64,000 nt of DNA, from positions 186,001-250,000 of the forward strand of contig NZ_BMQJ01000003.1 in the NCBI RefSeq assembly GCF_014648055.1, in the 5' to 3' direction. The DNA is from Streptosporangium pseudovulgare (GTDB taxonomy: Bacteria; Actinomycetota; Actinomycetes; Streptosporangiales; Streptosporangiaceae). The notes under the pieces were generated by a model. It had not been told where the DNA came from. It made no database searches and was given only the letters and a program-made list of their open reading frames with translations. Below are positions 56,885-64,000 of this stretch, in pieces (position 1 is the stretch's first letter; every line of letters starts with the position of its first letter). A program made the translations under genes and the position numbers.

Positions 56885-59800
56885 ATGGAATTTCGCGTGC
56901 TGGGGCCGGCCGGTGCGACGGCCGACGACGGGACGCCGCTGGACATCGGGCCCCATCAGCAGCGGGCTGTACTGGCCCTGTGCGTGCTCGCCGCGCCTCG
57001 CCCGGTGGCCCCGGCCCGGCTGATCGATGCGCTCTGGGAGGACGGCCCGCCGCCCGGGGCGGTCAACACCCTCCAGGCGTACATCTCCAAGCTCCGCCGC
57101 GCGTTCGAGCCCGGCAGGCCGCGCAGGGTGCCGCCCCGGGTCCTGGTCAGCAGGGCCGGCGGTTACGCCCTGGACGTCCCGGCGGCCCGGATCGACCTGG
57201 GCAGGGCGCGTGAGCAGGCCGCCGAGGGGCGGCGCGCGCTGGGCGACGGTGACCACGAGGACGCGGCGCGGAGGTTCCGTTCGGCGCTGGGGGAGTGGCG
57301 CGGGGAGCCGCTGGCGGACTTCGGGGCCGACGGCTGGGCGGCGGACGAGATCGCCCGCCTGACCGATTTCCGGCTGGCGCTGGAGGAGGACGCGGCCGAG
57401 GCCGAGCTCGCCCTCGGCCGGGGCGCGGCGCTGAGCGGCGGCCTCACCCGGCTGGTGGCCGCGCACCCGTTCCGGGAACGGCTGCGCACCCTCGGCGCCC
57501 ACGCGCTCTACCAGGCCGGGCGGCAGGCGGACGCGCTGGCCGTGCTCGCCGAGGGCCGCCGCCTGCTGGTGGAGGAGATGGGGCTGGACCCCGATCCACG
57601 GTCCCGGGAGATGGAGCGGCGCATCCTCGCCCAGGACCCCGCCCTCACCCCCCGAACCCCGGCGACGACCCCCCGGGTCCCGGCGGCCACCTCCTGGATC
57701 CCGGCGACGACCTCCCGGACCCCGGTGACCACCTCCCGGGCCCCGGCGACGCCCCTCACCGAGCCGCGGACCCGGCTGGTCGGCCGGGACGCCGAGATCG
57801 GGGCGCTGGAGGAGTCGGTCACCGGGGACGGGCACCGGGTGGTGCTGCTGGCCGGGGAGCCGGGGATCGGCAAGACCAGCCTCGCCGAGTGGGCGGCCGG
57901 GACGGCGCGGGCGCGGGGGCACCGGGTGGCGTGGGGCCGCTGCTGGGACGGGGTCGGCGCGCCGCCGTTCTGGCCGTGGACGCAGGCCGTACGGGATCTG
58001 ACGGACGGGGACGGGGACGGGGACGGCGGGACCGGACGGCTTCCGTCGCCGCCCGACGGAACCGCGCATCCCCAGCCCGCCGGATCATCGTTGCCCGCCG
58101 GGACCGGCCAGTTCCAGCGGTACGAGGCGTTCGCCCGGCTGATCGACGGGCACGGCCGCGTCCTGGTCGTCCTCGACGACCTGCAGTGGGCGGACGCGTC
58201 CTCGCTGCGGCTGCTGGAGTTCCTGGCCTCCACCCGGCTCTGCCCGCGGCTGACCGTGGTGGCGACCTACCGCGACACCGACGTGCGGCCCGGCGGCCCG
58301 CTCGCGCAGGCGCTCGGCGCGCTGACGCGGCTGCCGAACGTGCGGCGGCTCGCGCTGCGGGGGCTGGGGGAGGCCGAGGTGCGCGCCTACCTCGCCGGCG
58401 CCGGGGCCGACCCGGACCGGGCCGCCGAGATGGGCAGGCTGACCGCGGGCAACCCGTTCTTCCTGGGCGAGGTGCTGCGCCTCGGGCGGGCGCCGCAGGA
58501 GCTGTCGGACGTGGTGCGCGGCCGGCTGGCCGGTCTGCCGCCGGACACCGAGGAGGTGCTGACCGTCGCGGCGCTGGTCGGCCGGGAGGTGGAGGCGGAC
58601 GTCCTGGTGGCGGTGTCGGAGGTGCCCGAGGAGCGGGTGCTGGACATCCTCGACGCCGCCGTCCGGGCCCGGCTGCTGGCCGAGGGCGACGGGCCGGCCT
58701 GCCGGTTCGTCCACGACATCGTCCGTGACGCGCTGCGCGACGGCCTGCCGCCGCTGCGGCGCCGTCGCCTGCACGGCCGGATCGCGGAGGTGCTGGAGCG
58801 GCGGAGCCCGACCCGCCTGACGGAGATCGCGCACCACTACCGGGAGAGCGTCGTCAACGACCGTACGGCGGGCAAGGCCGTCGGCCACACCCGCCGCGCC
58901 GCGGCCCAGGCGATGGCGCAGTTCGCCCCGGAGGACGCGGCGGAGCTGCTGGAACTGGCGCTCGCCGTGGCCGGCGGCCGCCCGGCGCCCGACGGCGCCC
59001 TGCGCTGCGATCTGCTGCTCGACCTGGCCGAGGCGCAGATGGCGGCGGGGATGAGCATCGAGGCCCACGCCTCCCTGGAGGCCGCCGCCGGGATCGCCGA
59101 GCGGCTCGACGACGGCAGTCGGCTGGCCAGGGCGGTGCTGGGTTTCTCCGATCCGATCCACCTGGCCATGTACGAGGAGATGACCGGCATCGACCGGCTC
59201 GCCGAGCGGGTCGGGCGGGTCCTCGGCTCCGGCCTGGCCGGGGACTCGCCGTGGCGGGCCCGGCTCCTGGCCGCCGCCGCGACGACCGGTTTCGCGACCC
59301 GGCCGGTGGAGCGCAGCGCGGAGCTCGCGTGGGAGGCGGTGGGGCTGGCCCGCCGTACCGGCGACGACCGCGCCCTGGCCAACGCGCTGGTCGCCCTGGT
59401 GATCGTGCTCCGGCACGGCCGTGACCACGACGCCCGGCGGGCGGCGGCGGAGGAGATCGTGGAGATCGGGCGCCGCACCGGCGACCTGGCCGTGGAGTGG
59501 CTGGGCCGGGAGTCCGCCTACGTCGAGCGGGTCGCCCGGGACGGCATCGCCGGGGCCGCGGAGCCGCTGGCCTGGCTCAGGGAGACGGCCGGGCGGCTCC
59601 GGCTGCCCTCGATGGTCTCGCTGGCCGCCTGGCAGGCCGCGATCCACGCCTACCTCGACGGGCGCCCCGACGACGCCCTGGCCGCGGCCGAGGAGTCGGC
59701 GGCGGCCCACCCGCAGGGGGCGCTGGGCCGCGACGACGCCCGCCTGCGCGGCGGCGTCTTCCGTTTCCTGGCGCTGCGGGGGCGGGGCGAGCCCGCCGCG

Positions 59801-60289
59801 GCGCTGGCGGTGGCCGGCGAGATGCTCGCCCTGCGCCCCGGCCAGTGGCCCTGGCTGCTGCTGCGCTGCCTGGCCCTGGCCGACCTCGGCCGGACCGGCG
59901 AGGCCCGCGAGGTCTTCGCCGGCCTCGCCCGGGACGGGTTCGCCGTGCTCGGCCCCGGCCTGGCCCACCGGTTCGCGGCGGACGCCGCCGCCGAGCTCTG
60001 CCTGGTGCTCGGCGAGGCGGACGCCGGCCGGGACCTGTACGGCAGGCTCGCCCCGGACGCCGGCCGGCTGGTGGGCTGGTCGGTCGCGGACCTGTGCCTG
60101 GCGCGGCTCGCGCTGCTCGCGGGCGACCGGGAGCGGGCCGGGGCGCACCTGCGGGCGGCCGGGGAGTTCGTCGCCGCGGCGGGCCTGCGCGGGTACGGGC
60201 CGGCCCTGCGCGCCCTGCGCGACCGGCTCGCCGTACCCGTGCCCGGAGCCGGAGCCGGAGCCGGAGCCGGGGACCGCGCCGCCGGGTGA
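56885..60289 (+). CDS. AfsR/SARP-family regulator with AAA ATPase and TPR-like domain
   Basis: This 1,134-residue regulator has an N-terminal winged-helix (V-L-G-P, T-L-Q-A-Y-I-S-K-L-R-R), a BTAD domain (about 100-245), a linker of five seven-residue repeats (R-T-P-A-T-T-P type) and an AAA-16 ATPase. Walker A G-E-P-G-I-G-K-T-S is near residue 323 and V-L-V-V-L-D-D-L-Q-W-A-D near 430. A long helical TPR-like C-terminus ends the protein. Such proteins switch on antibiotic or secondary-metabolite genes. No obvious biosynthesis cluster is adjacent in the window. GAAGAGGTGACCG precedes the ATG. The trehalose/glycogen genes follow 310 bp later and may be unrelated. Confidence 0.88.
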   Translation: MEFRVLGPAGATADDGTPLDIGPHQQRAVLALCVLAAPRPVAPARLIDALWEDGPPPGAVNTLQAYISKLRRAFEPGRPRRVPPRVLVSRAGGYALDVPAARIDLGRAREQAAEGRRALGDGDHEDAARRFRSALGEWRGEPLADFGADGWAADEIARLTDFRLALEEDAAEAELALGRGAALSGGLTRLVAAHPFRERLRTLGAHALYQAGRQADALAVLAEGRRLLVEEMGLDPDPRSREMERRILAQDPALTPRTPATTPRVPAATSWIPATTSRTPVTTSRAPATPLTEPRTRLVGRDAEIGALEESVTGDGHRVVLLAGEPGIGKTSLAEWAAGTARARGHRVAWGRCWDGVGAPPFWPWTQAVRDLTDGDGDGDGGTGRLPSPPDGTAHPQPAGSSLPAGTGQFQRYEAFARLIDGHGRVLVVLDDLQWADASSLRLLEFLASTRLCPRLTVVATYRDTDVRPGGPLAQALGALTRLPNVRRLALRGLGEAEVRAYLAGAGADPDRAAEMGRLTAGNPFFLGEVLRLGRAPQELSDVVRGRLAGLPPDTEEVLTVAALVGREVEADVLVAVSEVPEERVLDILDAAVRARLLAEGDGPACRFVHDIVRDALRDGLPPLRRRRLHGRIAEVLERRSPTRLTEIAHHYRESVVNDRTAGKAVGHTRRAAAQAMAQFAPEDAAELLELALAVAGGRPAPDGALRCDLLLDLAEAQMAAGMSIEAHASLEAAAGIAERLDDGSRLARAVLGFSDPIHLAMYEEMTGIDRLAERVGRVLGSGLAGDSPWRARLLAAAATTGFATRPVERSAELAWEAVGLARRTGDDRALANALVALVIVLRHGRDHDARRAAAEEIVEIGRRTGDLAVEWLGRESAYVERVARDGIAGAAEPLAWLRETAGRLRLPSMVSLAAWQAAIHAYLDGRPDDALAAAEESAAAHPQGALGRDDARLRGGVFRFLALRGRGEPAAALAVAGEMLALRPGQWPWLLLRCLALADLGRTGEAREVFAGLARDGFAVLGPGLAHRFAADAAAELCLVLGEADAGRDLYGRLAPDAGRLVGWSVADLCLARLALLAGDRERAGAHLRAAGEFVAAAGLRGYGPALRALRDRLAVPVPGAGAGAGAGDRAAG

Positions 60290-60601
60290 ATGCGTCCGGG
60301 GAGCGGGCACCGGCGCCGATGTGCTCGCGCTCGCGCCGTGGGCCGGTGAGCCCGCCCGGGGAGCGGGCGGCCGCGCGCGACACACCGGGACGGAACGCGC
60401 CCGTACCGAAACCCACGCCTTAGCCTGCCCACAACGGTGCTCGACCTGAACGGCCTGGTCGTGGGGGTCTCCACGCCGGTCCGGGACGCGTAGGAGCCTT
60501 GGACGCCGCGCGCGGCGCACTTCAAAGTGACAAGGGTGGGAAATGCGTGCATGACCTGGGGAAGACAGGGCATGTCTTCCCACCGCTGAAGGGGCGGTGT
60601 G
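60290..60601. other. 312-bp gap before glgX
   Basis: No gene is seen. The right part should hold the glgX promoter (slightly AT-richer around 60520-60570) and the hairpin listed at 60559. The left part is GC-rich without features. Confidence 0.5.
60559..60581 (+). promoter_or_regulatory. 9-bp hairpin in the glgX leader
   Basis: GGGAAGACA-GGGCA-TGTCTTCCC is a perfect inverted repeat 20 bp before the glgX start. It could be an operator or an mRNA hairpin near the ribosome site; no regulator is known. Confidence 0.45.
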
Positions 60602-62699
<2,098 letters not shown>

Positions 62700-62707
<8 letters not shown>

Positions 62708-64000
62708 CCCCACCGTCTCCTCCGCGACCGCGTCCGTCGCGCCCGGGCCCGCCGTGGCCGGGCCCGCGGCCCCCCGCTCCACCTACCGGATCCAGCTCAC
62801 CCCCGACTTCGGCTTCGCCGACGTGGCCGCCCTGGCCCCCTACCTGCGGGACCTGGGGGTCGATCACGTCTACCTGTCGCCGATCCTGCAGGCCGACCCG
62901 CCCTCGCGGCACGGCTACGACGTGACCGACCACTCCAGGATCCGCGAGGAGTTCGGCGGGATCGACGGGCTGCGGGCGATGGCGGCGACGCTGGCCGGGC
63001 ACGGCATCGGCGTCGTGGTGGACATCGTGCCCAACCACATGACGGTCCCGGTCCCGGAGTCGGGCAACCCGGCGCTGTGGTCGGTGCTCAAGGAGGGGCG
63101 GGCCTCGCCGTACGGGCGGTGGTTCGACATCGACTGGAGCGACGGCAGGGTCGCGATGCCCGTGATCGGCGACGACGTCGAGCCGGCCCCCGACGGCGAC
63201 GTGCTGCGCTACCACGACCACGTCTTCCCGCTGCCCGACACCCACTACCGGCTGGTCGACTGGCGCCAGGGCCCCGGCTACCGGCGGTTCTTCGACGTCT
63301 CCTCGCTGATCGGGCTGCGGGTGGAGGACCCCGAGGTGTTCGAGGCCACGCACGAGGTGATCCTCGGCCTGGTGCGCGAGGGCCTCGTCCAGGGGCTGCG
63401 GGTGGACCACCCCGACGGGCTGGCCGACCCGCGCGGCTACCTGGCGCGGCTGCGCCGCGAGTCGGGGGTGTGGACGGTCGCCGAGAAGATCCTGGTGGGG
63501 GAGGAGCGGCTGCCCGCCGACTGGGACTGCGACGGCACCACCGGCTACGACGTGCTCAACCGGATCACCGGGCTGTTCGTCGATCCGGCCGGGGCCGAGC
63601 CGCTGACCGAGCTGTTCACCGCCCGCACCGGCGTGCCGCGCGACTACGCCGAGGTGGTCAGGCGGTCCAAGCGGCACGTCATCGACCTGTTCTTCCGCGC
63701 CGAGGTGGACCGCCTGAACGCGCTGCTCGGCGCGGACCGCGAGACGCTGGTGGAGCTGCTGGTCGCGATGCCGGTCTACCGGGCCTACGTGGTGCCCGGG
63801 GAGCCCGTCCCGGCCGCCTCCGCCGCGATCGTCGAGGAGGCCGGGAAGATCGCCGCGGCCCATCTGCCCGAGGGCGCGCCGGTGGAGGAGGTCGTCGGGA
63901 AGGTCCTCAACGGCCCGCCGGAGGCGGTCGTGCGCTTCCAGCAGCTCTGCGGGCCGGTGATGGCCAAGGGGGTGGAGGACACCGCGCTGTACCGGTGGTA
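62700..64000 (+). CDS. treY: Maltooligosyltrehalose synthase (3' end outside window)
   Basis: The first 433 codons of TreY are visible. They include the opening S-T-Y-R-I-Q-L-T-P-D-F-G-F, V-Y-L-S-P-I-L-Q-A, the conserved I-V-P-N-H-M, G-L-R-V-D-H-P-D-G-L with the nucleophile and V-A-E-K-I-L with the acid/base. It isomerises the reducing end of maltodextrin to a trehalose unit, which TreZ (expected just beyond the window) cuts off as trehalose. The GTG at 62700 overlaps the end of glgX. The reading frame stays open to base 64000. Confidence 0.92.

Overview
This is one contiguous 64-kb stretch of a very GC-rich actinobacterial chromosome. The evidence is dense genes with strong third-position GC, GTG/TTG starts, Tat and lipoprotein signals, PP2C/serine-threonine kinase signalling, AfsR-type regulators, and NarL-type two-component plus drug-efflux-like ABC modules. 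The gene content fits an aerobic soil actinomycete. My inference is the Streptosporangiales (Streptosporangium/Nonomuraea-like), but no rRNA or other phylogenetic marker is present to prove it. I found no tRNA, rRNA, CRISPR array, transposase or prophage genes.

Layout. 0-6 kb: a secreted metallophosphoesterase with duplicated GLUG modules (5' end outside the window), an aldo/keto reductase and a secreted GH114-like protein. 6-9.1 kb: a hypothetical gene, a P-loop kinase with no normal start codon, and a HigB toxin followed by a HigA-ImmA/IrrE fusion. 9.4-18 kb: small and housekeeping-like genes (acidic protein, membrane protein, Nudix, SnoaL-like, PhoX, KptA, PfkB sugar kinase, DUF4132). 18.4-28.5 kb: an alpha-glucan utilisation locus with a large secreted GH87-type alpha-1,3-glucanase, a LacI regulator, an ABC sugar importer and a cytoplasmic GH13 glucosidase; AT-rich dyads shared between its promoters support one regulon. 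28.7-32.9 kb: an envelope-stress-like module (LiaF-C-like protein, response regulator, histidine kinase, ABC permease, ABC ATPase), in which a 48-bp element is repeated at exactly the same distance upstream of two of the genes. 32.9-37.2 kb: Nudix, HAD, a PNPOx-like protein with flavohemoglobin (probable NO/oxidative defence), and an MBL-fold hydrolase.

37.3-44.9 kb: a DNA methyltransferase that appears to fuse modification (M) and specificity (S) functions, in an operon with a soluble Ser/Thr kinase and divergent from a PP2C phosphatase; then purC, a 30-aa membrane peptide, a second PP2C paralogue and the RF3 gene. 45-56.7 kb: a Gfo/Idh/MocA oxidoreductase, then an 8-kb block of small regulator/enzyme pairs (GNAT, MarR/SDR, TetR/DUF6204-like, NmrA-like/AraC, FabF-like, YceI/MarR) bracketed by two long inverted copies of a species-type intergenic repeat; then a hypothetical gene and MscL. 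56.9-64 kb: a large AfsR/SARP-type ATPase regulator, glycogen debranching enzyme GlgX/TreX and the start of TreY, i.e. glycogen-to-trehalose conversion.

The two most interesting assemblies are the methylase-kinase-phosphatase cluster (a possible phospho-regulated modification or defence system, unproven) and the coordinately regulated alpha-1,3-glucan locus. Start codons below were chosen from Shine-Dalgarno sequences, signal peptides and family N-termini; alternatives are given where the choice matters.
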